This document shows, in pieces, positions 1-12,100 of a stretch of DNA of 64,000 bases. The notes under the pieces are model-generated. The model did no database searches. It saw nothing but the letters and a program-made list of their open reading frames with translations, and had not been told where the DNA came from. Source of the DNA: Meloidogyne chitwoodi (lineage: Eukaryota; Nematoda; Chromadorea; Rhabditida; Meloidogynidae); contig JACZZP010000009.1 of the NCBI GenBank assembly GCA_015183035.1, forward strand, positions 868,001 to 932,000, given 5' to 3'. A program made the translations under genes and the position numbers. Every line of letters starts with the position of its first letter. The stretch's first letter is position 1.

Positions 1-1569
1 ACAAGACATTTGAATTATCAATGGAGCTCCATTTAGCTTTTGTCCGTTTAACCCCATTGCCTTAAGTAAAAAACATAAAAAATATTATTCTAACGTTTTT
101 TATTAAATTAATTTCAAGTATTTTGGTTAGTAAATCCTTTGAAAATAATTCCAAAATATTTAAACAATAAATTTAAAAAATAACAAACCAGTGGAACTGC
201 TTCACGCTCCCAAAACTCTACATACGCAATTCCTTTGGAACGACGAGTTTTTGTATCTGTAATTATCCTAACATCTCGAACATGACCCACACTCGAGAAA
301 AATTCTTCAAGATCCCGCGGACGTGTTTGTCGAGCAAGCTGAATATTAAAACTTTACCTTTAACATCTGTGTAAGTCGAAGAACCTGCAGAATAAAGATT
401 GTACGTTCGTCCCTCTCCTCGGTCGTCAGGTCCATGCGTGCATCTCGCGGTGGTGATCGTCTCGGCTCGAAGGGCATGCTAAGTTGTGAAAGTCTGTGAA
501 ATTAGTAAAATTATAAAATAAAAATTATAAATACTCACACATCGCGGCGCTCAGGTCCCGGCAAACGACGAGCAGGAATAGGAGAACGACGCCTCTCACT
601 CCATGGAGACCTTGATCGACTTCGTCTTGGTGTTCTACTGCGTCGTATAGATCGACTTCTCCGGCGAGAACGGCTTCGACGTCTGTTGCGTTCATAAGAC
701 CTAGAACGAGAACGGCGACGACGATCGCGCGAACTGGAAAAAGTTCATTAAAAACTGAAACATATAAAAGTGACTCAATAAAGAAGAATAAGGATTGCGA
801 TTTCTTAATACTACCTGGAATTAATATTAAAAAATAAAGGAGAAAACACTTTTATTTTGACGGTATACAACTGAAAAAATAAATATTGTGAAATGCATAT
901 AGCGAAAGGACAAAGATTGGTTTCGCTTCAGCACGTACCGCACCATCATTCGCTCAGAGCCATCAACAAACAATGATGGGATACAGTCAAGATCTGAGAT
1001 ATATTACTAATAAGTGTTTCTTCCCATAACTAATTTTATTTTATACATTTTTAAAAAGAAAACATCCTACCCTGATCGGCGTCTAGTCTTTCTATCTCCT
1101 TCAGAAGGTGATCGCCTCCGACGCTCCTTGGAAGACCCCCTAAAATGAACTTTATAAATTACGAAAACAAACAAAATTGTAATCTTTAGAAAGAAATTCT
1201 GCTTTTGTTTTTTGTTATGCTTTTAATTATTTTTTTAATTTAATTCGAATAGCTAGCTAGGAAAAACTAACCTGGTTCTTTTTTCGCGACTTCTGCTTCG
1301 CTTGCGTTTCCTATCTCGGCTTCCACTGCGACTTATACTGCGTTTTCGTTTGCCGTCTGATCTAAAATAAGCAGTTTTATAAAATCATATTAACTAGAAC
1401 TTACACTTTGACTCCGCTATCCTTTGCTTTTTTCATGATAACTTCTTTCATTGTCTTGCCATTTTTCTCCGCCTTATGTAGAAAAGTTAACTTAAATAAA
1501 ATAAAAAAAAACCTCGTCTATATTCTTAAAAGCCTCCTCTAAAAGATCATCAACTTCCTCTTCAGCCAT
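1..1569 (-). CDS. RBM39: RBM39 (CAPER-alpha) homologue, RS-rich splicing factor, 3' part cut by the window edge
   Basis: RBM39 is a U2AF65-related nuclear factor acting in 3' splice-site choice and transcriptional coactivation. The start MAEEEVDDLLEEAF at 1569 matches the short acidic start of the family. It is followed by a Lys-rich exon, RS-rich exons (about 1071-1360 and 541-733), the linker DLTTEERDERTIFILQ, and the first RRM (RPRDLEEFF, SRRSKGIAYVEF-type RNP1 written RRSKGIAYVEF). The first exon is 1513-1569. The last visible exon (about 1-66) encodes the end of RRM1, LNGQKLNGAPLIIQ; RRM2 and the C-terminal UHM would lie beyond base 1. The intron between the RS exons (734-1070) is about 337 bases, far longer than its neighbours, and holds a possible cassette exon listed separately. 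The family assignment is firm; the domain count is limited by truncation. Confidence 0.9.
939..993 (-). promoter_or_regulatory. Candidate poison cassette exon in the long RBM39 intron
   Basis: Inside the 337-base intron, reading the minus strand, an acceptor (tatctcag) and a good donor (gtacgt at 938-933) bound 55 bases that are clearly GC-richer than the flanks. The upstream exon ends in phase 2 (gg), so inclusion reads GGA TCT TGA: a stop at the third codon, and the length is not a multiple of three. It would leave introns of 77 and 205 bases. Unproductive cassette exons that limit their own protein are common in RS-type splicing factors. That this one is used is inference; no transcript evidence is available here. 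Confidence 0.4.
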
Positions 1570-2057
1570 CTTGTAGTAAGCTATTAAAAAGAATCCAATT
1601 AAACTGATTAAAATAAATAAGAATTGAAGAAATGACAAATCTAAAAAGATTTTGTCAAAAAGAAAATTTGTTATTTGAAATATTTCTAATAATTTCACTA
1701 AATATCTACTCTCAAAATGTCAGTCGACTGAGAAAAGATTCCCTTAAATTTTTAAGGCTGTTACCGTTTAGTCAACTCGATTCCCGAAAATCGTAAATTA
1801 ATTTTTTATCGACAGAATCCCTGATTAACGGTTTAAAGATTTTAAATATTATGAAGTCAATAAAGATATGTATACCATAAAATGAATTAATTTATTTAAA
1901 AATAATATTAAAAAGTTTCAGGTCATTTTAATCGATATTCTTAAATAATTGTAATAAAATTAAAACAAATGTAAAAATCACATTTAAAAGCGATTAAGAA
2001 CTAGATTCAAATATATCTCAATTATACATACATATATAAAATTAGATAAGAATGATA
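1570..2057. other. Intergenic, AT-rich, AAK1 3' UTR and RBM39 upstream region
   Basis: There are 488 bases between the AAK1-like stop and the RBM39 start. No gene or RNA is visible. The part next to 2057 should carry the 3' UTR of the kinase and the part next to 1570 the RBM39 promoter or trans-splice site. The 68-codon open frame here runs into RBM39 exon 1 from upstream non-coding sequence and is not a gene by itself. Confidence 0.6.
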
Positions 2058-4726
2058 TTAATGACGATGTAAATATTGACTCGGCAATATAGGTGGAGCA
2101 TTCATAAATGGATCATCACCCATTCTGTTTTCTATTGTCATCCAGTCACGGTGAACTTCTCTGGAATAATTTGAAATATCATTCTTTGGAGATGCGACAG
2201 ACTCAATTCCAAAATCATTTGATGATATCATTATGTTTTGATTCTCCATTTCTTAAGATTAAATTTTCATAACTGTTCAAGATTAATATTCTATATAATA
2301 TCTACTCAGGCCTCCCCCTCTATAATAAAAGTCCCAACTATGACTCATTAAATAATTTATCCAAATAAATATAATAAAATAAATGTAATACCAGAGATTA
2401 GGTTTTCTTCATCTTGACAATGAACACGGTCTCTTCTCATAGCATCAAAATGTTCGCCAAAAATTTTATCATCCATATTTAAGTCAGAAGATGAAGATGG
2501 CTGTGCAAAAGGATTTGACGCTTCAAATATTCTTACACTATTTTCTGCTATTCTAGAATTATTCATTTTTTCCTCTTGTGTAAGAGAATAAGGCTGGAAA
2601 GCGCTTAAATGCTGTAACCGAGGTGATGTTAAATCTTCATCTTCATTTTGTTCACCAATTTGTGATGATGAAAACTCTATTCTAGCAGTTCCACTAACAT
2701 GTCTATTTTTATTGGTAAAAGAATTTATGATTGTATCAGCTTCTGTTAAATTTGTTCGTTGTTTAAGAGAAGAAAAAGCTTGAGGTTTCGGCCTTAATCG
2801 AGGATTTACAGATGTTGTAGCAGACCTTGGGTGCATTTCTGAAATCTCCTTTGTTGTGTTTACAATAACACCTTCAATAAGTTTAGATGAAATAGTAGAA
2901 GAGGAATCAGATGTGTTAGGAGTTTCATTGTTTGTTGAAGGCAAAGCTTGATTTTCTTCGTTCATGGCTGTAGTCATCTGATTTGGCATTGTATGACGTC
3001 TTTTTTGTGCTTCAAAATCATTAATAGCCTTCTCAAATAGACGAGAATAATTTGTGCCAAGTTTATCACGAAGATAAAGAATTTGTATAGCTTCGTTTAA
3101 TTCAATCCTTGCACATTTCTAACAATAAAAAAGAATATTTTTTAACAATTTATAAATTTAACTTCAACGTTAAATACTGGACATTTCTTGTTAGCAGCAG
3201 AAAATGCTAAATAAGATATTTGATAAATGTTTGGCCTGTGTTTTGCACTCATTGTGAGCATTAGATCTAAAATACAAAGGAAATTTGAATATTTTTTATT
3301 AAAAGGTATACATAGATAGGTAAAGTCTGAATATACAGAATACTTTAGTTTGATTCAAAACTTACTAATCATCGCTTTAATTCCATCCTGTATTTGTGGC
3401 ACTTCAGGAAAAGAAAATAATCCGCCTTGTATTGCTAGAGCTGATTCACCAAAAGGAAGAGCAAAATAGCATAATTTGTAAAGCATTATTCCAAGTGCCC
3501 AAATGTCACTTTTTGTATCTAAAAGAAAAAATAATAATAAGAAAAATTAAATAAATACCAATAGAAGTTCCAGAAAACAAATCAATCATTTCTGGTGCTC
3601 TATAACTAAGAGTAGTATAACGTTGAATTTCTTCCTCCATAAAGGCATGAGAATAATGCTCCTTGCTTAAAACCTTTGTTGTTGCACTCCCGAAATCACA
3701 AAGAATATAAACAGGCCGTTCATTGCTAGATACTCGATCAATTAGAACATTTTCTACCTATTTTTATTCTTATAATAATTAGGATATAAAATAATACTTT
3801 GAGATCGCGATGAATGACTGGTGTCTTTGAATGATGCAATCGAGCTAAAATAATATAGATTTAAGAAAAAGGAAAAATAAATATACCAACTGCTTCACAT
3901 ATGTCACAAAAAATATCCAAAATTTCATTGTGTGAAAGCCATTTGTTGACCAGAATACGAGAATTCATCAATTGAAGTACATTGTCTTAAATATATGCAT
4001 CATTTAAAAAGTAATTACTAAAATTGAAAAAAGATCCATTTTGGTAATTCGTGATCTGAAAGTATTTCCTTTACCCAGCAAATTCCACCCTATTTGCTTT
4101 GGCAAATAGTCAATGAAAATGGAAGAATAGAAAAAGACTGGTGATAAATTCAAACTCATCATAAATTTAATTATTAGGATCACCTCCTACATAAAACAAA
4201 AATCAAGTTTACCTGAATAATATGTCGTCAACAACATATAATCATATACTCCTGTCTTTCCAAGCAAAAGCTGGTGATCAACATATTCAATAATATTTTT
4301 ATGTCCACTCAAATTTTTCTAAAAATTGTTGCATGAAAAAATTAAATTTTATTGACATACAACAATTTGACTCTCTGTTCTACTAGCTTCTACTTGTCTT
4401 TGATCATCTCTAATTAATTGTCTCTTTAATGCATAACTTCGATTATGTTTATCAACTACCAAATAAACAATAGCAAATCCACCTTTAAATTTAGTAATTT
4501 TTCAAAAAATATAATAAAAATGAAAACCTTCAGCAAGCTTACGTTCCACTGTGTAGGTTTTTTTATTCAACTTTACAGTAGAGCCTTTTGTGTCTTTAAT
4601 TTCGCTTGGATTATTATTTGAACTTCCAGCATTTTTCTCCTTCTTCAATGTTGATTCAACACTTGTTAAAGGTTGTGGTTTAGGTCCACCATCTTTTCCA
4701 CTTCCGCCAAATATTCCTAACGGCAT
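2058..4726 (-). CDS. AAK1: AAK1/BIKE/GAK-family (NAK) Ser/Thr kinase, SEL-5 orthologue
   Basis: Kinases of this family phosphorylate the AP-2 mu subunit in clathrin endocytosis; the nematode member is SEL-5. From the start [10 protein letters not shown] at 4726 a short Lys/Ser-rich leader precedes the kinase domain: glycine-loop remnant AEGGFAIVY, catalytic lysine in YALKR, HRDLKVENVLI, DFG in [11 protein letters not shown], and [26 protein letters not shown] with LPFGES, all diagnostic of NAK kinases. The C-terminal tail (2357-3120, then 2058-2251) is Ser/Asn-rich and carries an NPF motif (EASNPFAQ) and a DPF motif (GDDPFMN), typical EH-domain and AP-2 appendage ligands. About ten exons; stop at 2058. 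The tail is short compared with vertebrate AAK1 and has no long Gln-rich region. Kinase identity is firm; SEL-5 orthology is likely. Confidence 0.9.
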
Positions 4727-5148
4727 TTTTTAATCTGATTTAAAAAATAAATATCAAATAACAGTTTACATGATTCTGTGAAAATCCTGCTGTTTTTAGG
4801 ATTTAAAATATTGGCAGGTGACGAATTTGCAGGACTAACCTGTCAGATCCTGTCCTATAAAATTTTTAAACCAAATCCCAAGATCCTATAAATTTTCTTG
4901 GATTTATAGGATTTTTAGCTATAATGCCAAATTAGCCTCTCGATTCATTTTAATTTGTTTTTTTTTCTAAACTTTTAAAAATTTGAAAAGATTTTGATAA
5001 TAACACTTCCATCGAAATCTACTAAAAACAAATTTAGCTTGGACTCAAGTAGTGGGACTCAAATATTAAACGAATCTAGTTAAAGCCCTCTTTGTAGCAG
5101 AAAATGCAGTTTTGCCGTTAATGCTGACAGACCATTTCGTCCAATATT
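4727..5148. repeat. Kinase upstream region with clustered AGGAT-type inverted repeats
   Basis: This non-coding stretch holds two nearby stem-loops built from the same word. AAATCCT (4782-4788) faces AGGATTT (4798-4804). ATCCTATAAA (4883-4892) faces TTTATAGGAT (4903-4912), a perfect 10-base stem with a 10-base loop. Further copies of atcct lie between them (about 4845-4855). It may be the end of a small decayed element or a promoter structure; I cannot tell which. Confidence 0.5.
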
Positions 5149-5960
5149 GGTCTTATGACATTTTGTCTATTACGTTTTGTCTAAAACCAAAGGGTATAGG
5201 ACTGAAAACTTGTGTAAAAAAATTAGAGTCTCATATCATTTGAGATATTCCTCGTGTTAAGTTGATTCTGAGCTCTAATTTAAACAAAAATAGATATAGA
5301 TCTTGAGCATTAAAGCTCTTATAATTCAACAATAAGTTCTTGTGGTGCAAATCAGGCGAGAAACCAATGTAATAAAGAGATACGGCGCTGTTTACGAAAA
5401 GATAGTGGAGTAAAGCACGAAAAATGTAAATTCGTCATGGTTTTACACTCCGATTTAGCAGCGAGACTAAAGTATTAGATAGTTTACATACTGATCTATC
5501 TACTAGCTAAAGTTTTTCAACACGATCCAATACCTACATATGACATATCGCCTTAGCGCATTCAGAATATCAAAAATGACTTGAGACTCAAATGTGTATA
5601 ATTTGGTGAAAAAAAATTTCTAAATTTATGCCTGACCATTTCGTCCATTGGCATTTTGTACAAATCCAATCTTTTTGTTGCCTGTACCTTTTGTCTCCAA
5701 AACCTGTTGAAGCCTATACCCTTGGGTTTTGCTTAAAAACGAAGGAATGTGGAAATTAGGTGACCGGGAAAAAGAAAAAGAGTAAAAATGAGAGAGAATA
5801 ATAAATGCATTTTTCTCTTTGCAAGACAGTTAGAGTTCTCTAATTTTTCGAAAATTCACCATATTGTTTTGAGTGAGTTCATCCTCAATTAGCACTTAGT
5901 TCCAGTTCTTGCGTTTCTATCTTCAAATAAATATCAAAAACCTTTTCTAAATAATTAAAA
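5149..5960. repeat. Dispersed repeat, copy A (inverted copy at 24455-25232)
   Basis: The stretch aligns almost base for base, in reverse complement, with 24455-25232. Shared words include gcctgaccatttcgtccat, aggtgaccgggaaaaag, gcgctaaggcgatatgtcat (in either strand) and cagcgccgtatctctttatt. The core of copy A is bounded by an inverted pair, aaaaccaaagggtatagg (5183-5200) and cctatacccttgggtttt (5713-5730), matching at 17 of 18 positions, as in a short terminal-inverted-repeat element. Homology continues beyond the right pair to about 5960. No open frame of any size is present, so it is non-autonomous or decayed. Family name unknown. It ends about 85 bases before the COG8 start and may form part of that promoter. 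Confidence 0.8.
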
Positions 5961-6043
5961 CAACCGTCAAAAATACTCTTTCAAGCTTTATCTTTTACCA
6001 TGCTGTCGAGTTTTTATAAAATTTCCATAATTTTTATTTAGGC

Positions 6044-8296
6044 ATGGAGGATGAAAGTTATTTTTATCAAAATTCTTTTACAACTTTATTGGACTATAAC
6101 AAATTTAATGATTCTGATATGCATTCTATGCGTCTTGATGAACTAAGTTTTTAATATTTTGTTTAATGATAGATTTATATATAATCTTAGGGAATATGCG
6201 GCGAAGAGTTGAATCTAAATGTCAAAATTTACAGGATGAATTGAGTGATCTTGCATTTCATAACTATCGAACTTATGTTGATGTTAGCACAACTGCTGAA
6301 TATTGTAGAGAGAAGGTATTATAAGCCTGGAATTATATCAAAAATATTTTGTTACTATTTAGTTTTCTCAAATGGATCTTCTTATGCGACAATCAAGTTC
6401 TTCTTTTCCTAATCTTCAAGAGAAAATAGACCAATTTAAAAGTAATTCATCACAACTACTCAGTGAATTTAAAATTATAAGCGAAGTTGAGTCAACTAAC
6501 TTTTTAATATGGGAAGTAATTAAACTTCCAAAGGTTATATATTTTCTTTTTTTAACTTCAAACATTATACCAGTTAATGGAAAAGTGTATACGTGCCGGT
6601 CATTTCGATCAAGCTTATTCTATAACAAATTTTGCTTTGTCGATCAAGCAATCGAAACTTGTTCAATATCCTTTATTTATGGTCTGTTGGAAATCATAAC
6701 TTTAAAAAAATTTCTGACATTGTTTTTACTTATTTACTATTTAAGAATGTTGCTAATTATTTGCTTGAAGCACGTCACAGTCTTTTAGATGAACTTTTTA
6801 ACAAATTTAATGGTCCTCTCAATTTGGCACACAGCATACAAGTTTTTTCTTCATAATTTCCTCATTTATGTAATTATTTTTTCCTTTTATGTTGTTAATA
6901 ATATTAGAAAAATTCCCTATATTTCCAACACTCAATTACGTATTTCAATTCTGCAATATAGAGATATTTATTTGGAAAAGACTGTTATGTCTATTATGGT
7001 AATTATAAATATCTCATATGTTTTTAAACTAATTTCTAGTCTGAACCTGATTTTAGTTTGCGAGTTATTGAAATATATAGAGAATGTATGTACGACACAA
7101 TTATTCTTTATTTGGCCGTTTTTCCTGATTCTGACACTCAACAGCGATATGTTTTTTAATTTCTACATTTTTAATTTGCTTCTTTTAAAAATTAAGATAT
7201 CTTTAAATGAAGATTCTCGTTGGGAAAGATGGACAGGAAGTTCACAAAATTATTTACTTCAATGTTGGGCTCAACGAAATATTGAAAGATTATTATATCA
7301 TGTACAATGTTCTGAATATAAATCCTTACTTGACATTGAAATGATGATTTCCAAGGTTTTTAATAATTTTTTATTCATCGTTTCTAGTTAATGAGTTGTG
7401 CATTTTCATTCGGACGGATGGGATTAGATTTTCGTGCTTTGATTCATTGTAAATTTTCACAAATGGTTCTCAATATTTTCCAAGCCAAAATCGAAACAGC
7501 AACGAAAAGGTTTTTAATTTAATTGATTTATTATTATTATTCAATACCTCTTCTCTCATTAAAGATTGTTTTTTTATTTTCAGTTTTACTTCTAATGAAA
7601 AAATTAATCTTATTGATTATGAAATTTTTGAAAATACTCAAAATGAATTAAAAAAGGAAATTGGTCGTGTTGATTTGTCTGCTCCATTAGAATTATGTAT
7701 TTGGGATGAACTTTGTATTTTTGGAAATTCTATTATTGATGCATTAAATGAAATTCGACATTCTATTTATATTAACTCGGTTTCTTTTATTTAATTTTAA
7801 AAAATTAAAAAATTAAGATACGCCGTTTTTATAATATTTTGCAATTTTCTCTTCAAAATGTTTTTGCTTGGTTAGATTCTTTTCTTACAAATTCTGACAA
7901 TATTTCTATTGTGAAAAAAGCTGCTTTTCTTTTAATTAAACAATTTTTGCCTTTTATCAATCGTTGCTTTTTTTCTTGTTTTCCTTTTGAACAATGTGCT
8001 CGTAAATATTTTTCAATTGGAAATTGTTCTTTAGATGAATATGTAAGTTTAGATTAAATGAATTATTTATTTTAATTAAATAGAATAATGCTTTTGCTTT
8101 GATTAATTCTAATATTTTTGGGTTATGTCGAAATGAATCTTTACTTTTTGAAATGAAAAAAGAATTTGATTTAAAAGAACTTGAAGAACAAAATTTTTCG
8201 ACTGAGCAAAAATCAGCAAATATAAAAGATGTAGAAGAAAAAGTTGCAGAAAATGAAGAGAAGAAAGAAGAACATTTACAGCAAAATATTTCTTAA
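6044..8296 (+). CDS. COG8: Conserved oligomeric Golgi complex subunit 8
   Basis: COG8 belongs to lobe B of the COG tethering complex, which steers retrograde vesicles within the Golgi. The ATG at 6044 follows tttttatttag|gc, a likely trans-splice site. Exons 6044-6146, 6191-6315 and 6363 onward give, in order, the N-terminal coiled coil (QDELSDLAFHNYRTYVDV), the block ELRVKFLQ-like TQLRISILQYRDIYLE, WERWTGSSQNYLLQCWAQ, MSCAFSFGRMGLDFRALI, and the C-terminal block LLIKQFLPFINRCFFSCFP, each lining up with vertebrate COG8. The protein ends with an acidic Lys/Glu-rich tail rich in EE and KK before the stop at 8296. About ten exons and roughly 560 residues, near the family size. First of four closely spaced plus-strand genes. 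Confidence 0.88.
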
Positions 8297-8507
8297 TAAT
8301 TTTATATGATAAGATATTTGTAAAAATAACAAAACTTAGACATTTCCACTAGGAAACTTTTTTTAAATTTAATTGGGTAAATTATTGTGATAATAATGTG
8401 TTCTATAATAATGTTGATGAATCTGTTTAACTTTTTGGAAAAATTATTTATTTTTATATCTTTTACATACTTTAGTACTATTTGCTTCAACTTATATATT
8501 TTTAGAA

Positions 8508-9035
8508 ATGTCATTAACAACAAAATTGCGCCGTATTAAGAAAAAGCCTCCAGATGGTTGGGACTTGGTTGAGCCAACTCTTGAGGAGTTTGAAGCGAAA
8601 ATGAGGGAGGCGGAGACAGAACCTCATGAAGTTGTTTTTATGTTTGTTGAATATTTAATTAAAAATTTAGGGCAAAAGACGTACAGAAACTGTTTGGCCT
8701 GTGTTTAGAATTCATCATCAGAGATCCAGATATATCTTTGATTTATATTACAAGGAAGAAAAAATTTCTAAGGAATTATATCAATTTTGTATTGATGCAA
8801 AACTTGTTGATGCTCTTTTGGCTGCAAAATGGAAAAAACAAGGATTCGAGAATTTATGTTGTTTGCGATGTATTCAAACTCGTGACACCAATTTTGGAAC
8901 GAATTGTATATGTCGTGTTCCAAAATCGAAAATTGATTCGGTTTGTTAGAAAATTTGTAAAAATCTAATTTATTTAATTTATAGGGCCGAGTCATAGAAT
9001 GTATCCATTGTGGATGCAGGGGATGCTCGGGATGA
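8508..9035 (+). CDS. BUD31: BUD31/G10 spliceosome protein
   Basis: BUD31 is a small zinc-binding protein of the activated spliceosome. Three exons, 8508-8630, 8671-8940 and 8985-9035, join to 147 residues, matching the 144-residue human protein. Hallmarks are the basic start [19 protein letters not shown], the middle block [34 protein letters not shown], and the Cys cluster CCLRCIQ ... [10 protein letters not shown] ... [11 protein letters not shown] at the very C-terminus, which binds the zinc cluster. The ATG lies two bases after tatttttag, a trans-splice acceptor. The gene is 211 bases after COG8 and 147 bases before the NUP205-like gene, consistent with an operon. The highly conserved sequence leaves little doubt on identity. 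Confidence 0.96.
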
Positions 9036-9182
9036 TATATTTTAAATTAATTCTTTTATTTTAATTGGATAAACTTTTCTTAAATTTATTTAATCAGTTT
9101 TAAATATTTTTTTATAATTTATATCTTAATATTTTGTTTGTGTTTTTCATTAATCTATAATTGTAACAGTTTTTAATAATTA

Positions 9183-12100
9183 ATGTCTGATTGGGATCAT
9201 TTTTTTGCTTCACTTCGCAAATACTTGGATTATTTTCGAGCTAATGTTCAAATAATACCTTCAATAAATGGTTTATTAGGCGAAGTACAATCTATCTCTG
9301 ATGGTGAACTTGCCGGACTTTTATCTTGGACAAAATTAGCAACTGCAATTTCATTAAAGGTTTTCCATTCTTGAATATTTTTACTTGTGTTTAAATAAAT
9401 GCTGTTCCTTAAGTTAAACTATTATGACAGGATCCAGAATCTCGAAGGCAATTTCGCGAGGATAAAGGATGGAATGTTATTGAGTCTTCTGTTGGACTTC
9501 TCGCTAGCCCTGTTCCTTTAGTATTTAAAGGCTGCCTTTGTAATTTTCTTTCAGCCCTTGCAATTGATGAAATGGCTGCTGTGTGTATTTGGAATTGTCT
9601 TCTTTGTGAGGGTATTTGTGCAAAACAAGTTAACGGTAAATCTGTCGGGATTCAGGTTTTATTTTTTAAACAATTCTTAATTCGTGATTCTTGTAGCAAG
9701 ACTTGGACTCTCGCGAAGCTAACTTGAAGATTTATGATTATTCTCAAGGATTTTTAACACTAATGAAAGAATTACTCTCACATAAAGCTCGTCCAAGTAC
9801 GCCTCAAATTTCTCCTTTTATTAATTTCATTGTTAATTCAATTCTTTGCCAATTCTCTACTCGTTCTTACAACAATATAAGTCAAATGGTAATTAAGAGG
9901 AATTATTTTCGAAAATTATATTACTTATAATTGTATTACATTCTTTAAAAATTTAGTGGATATTAGTCAAACTTGCCCTTGACTCATTATATCAACCATT
10001 GAAAACTTTCTTTGTAACGGCAGTTACAGTTGATAACAAAGTTTTTGAAGTGCAAATTTTGTGCCAACTTCTGAGTGATAGCCCACTTTCAAGAGTGGTG
10101 AGATTTTTATTTTAAATTATATTTAAAATAATATTTTTAAACAATTAGTTGCTTCAAATAATTGCTGAAGGTGGTTCTCAACTTCATGATGATAAATTAT
10201 TTTCTCATTTTCCTGCAAGAGAAGATGCTACTTGTTCTGCTATTCGACTGCTTTATATTGCTATTTCAAATCGATCGGCATTATCTGATGCTATTCGTGC
10301 TGCGAATTGTGATATTTTAATTGCTTCTGTTGAATCTATTCTTTTTTCGCCTTTTCCATATTCTCAACAAAGACTTGACAATAATTATATGAGTCTTCTT
10401 TTTCATTTTATAAATGAGGTTTTAATTTTTTAATTTTTTTTTAATTTTTTTAAGATTGATTCACTTGTAAGACATGCTTTTTTTGTTTGGCTTATAATTA
10501 AAGAGGCAACTGCACAACGTCCATCTCTTCAACAACATATTGTCCAGGCACTTTTACCTCGTCGTCAGAAATTAATAATTTGTACAGCAACTTTATCAAT
10601 ATTTTCTTTGGAAGATATTTTTATTGGAATTAGTGATTTGGCTTTAATTGACGTAGACGAAGTTCCATATGGACGATTGAAAGGTGAAGTGTGTCGATTA
10701 ATGTTTGAAGTATTTAATGATTCTATGCATTGTGATCCTTGTTCTCCAAATGTTACCTATGCATTAATGAATTTTGATCTTATGAATATTTCAGCTACAA
10801 TTCTTGACTTACCAGGTTTTTTATTTTAAATCTCAGGCAAAATAGAATATATCAGACACTCCTCTAATTTTTAATGATTATCTATTAATGTATTCAACTC
10901 ATTTTTTATAAGATCTTTTTAATTTTAGGACAAAAGTCTACATGTTTGCATAATCTTCTCGATATTGTTCTGCAATTGGCCGACTCTTCTTCGCCTTTTT
11001 CAACTCAATTTTCTGGACTTTATGAACCTGCATTACGGCTCATTGTGAGTTTTTAATCTATAATATTCAGATATAAATATTTTAGCTTCGATTATGTTCT
11101 CTTGGATCTACAAGTTCTGCACTTGTTCTCAGATTTCTCAGATCTCATTATGATCTAATTTATCGTTTGGCTCAATCAACAATCTTCAGAAATTCTCATA
11201 CTCAACTTCATACAAATGAGTCCACGTCTAATGAGTGTTTAGAGAGTGATTCATTTTATTTGAGAAGAGAAAATGATGAATATGCACTTGCAACTATCCA
11301 TCGATCGATCCAGGTTAATTTATCAATTTTAAATAATTTGTTAGATAATCTTTTTATCATTTATAATTTTTTAAATTAGAGTATAATTTTGGAATTGATT
11401 GCTTTGGATCTTTCTTCGCTTCTTCGATCAAGTTTGATTGAACATCCGCATAGATATTTACGTTTACTCTTTTCTGCGTCAACAGATCAAGATTCTCAAA
11501 TATCGCAATCTGCTAATTTTTCATGTTCAAATATTGACGGTCAACATGGTTATTTTAGATTGTTTTTATTTATTAAAAAATATTTTAGTTTTATTTTGGT
11601 CACTTTTGGAATCAAGTCGTGTTTTTGTTGGGGATCTTTATCCTCCAATTTGTAATAAATTTGATCCAAATAAAATGGAAGAAGTAATTTATTAATTTTT
11701 TACAAAAATATTTTATTTTTTAGTTACTTTCTCTTTGTGTTCGAAAAAATTCCTGTAATGTAGAACAATTTGATGTTGTTTATCTTCAACTTTTGTTAAA
11801 TAGTGAAATTAATTGTATAATGAATACTGAAATTGGTGTTATACGAGAGGTAGTAAATTTTAATTATTTTCTTGTTAATTTAGAAATTAAATTTAGGAGG
11901 CTCGTTCAATTTTGAACTTTTGTGTTAAGAAAAATGCGTTAAACCTTTTGGAAGGTTCATGCACTCATTTGTTAGAAGGATGGCTTTCAGTAATGAATGT
12001 ATTGTCCGTACATGTTCCACTTCCATTCATTCATATTGGTAAACTTTTTCTATGATTAAATATCTTTAAAATATAATTAGCAACACATAAACACATTTTG

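Noticed and set aside
1760..1795. tRNA-like word actcgattcccgaaaatcg
   Set aside because: It resembles part of a T arm, but no acceptor, D or anticodon arms could be placed around it.
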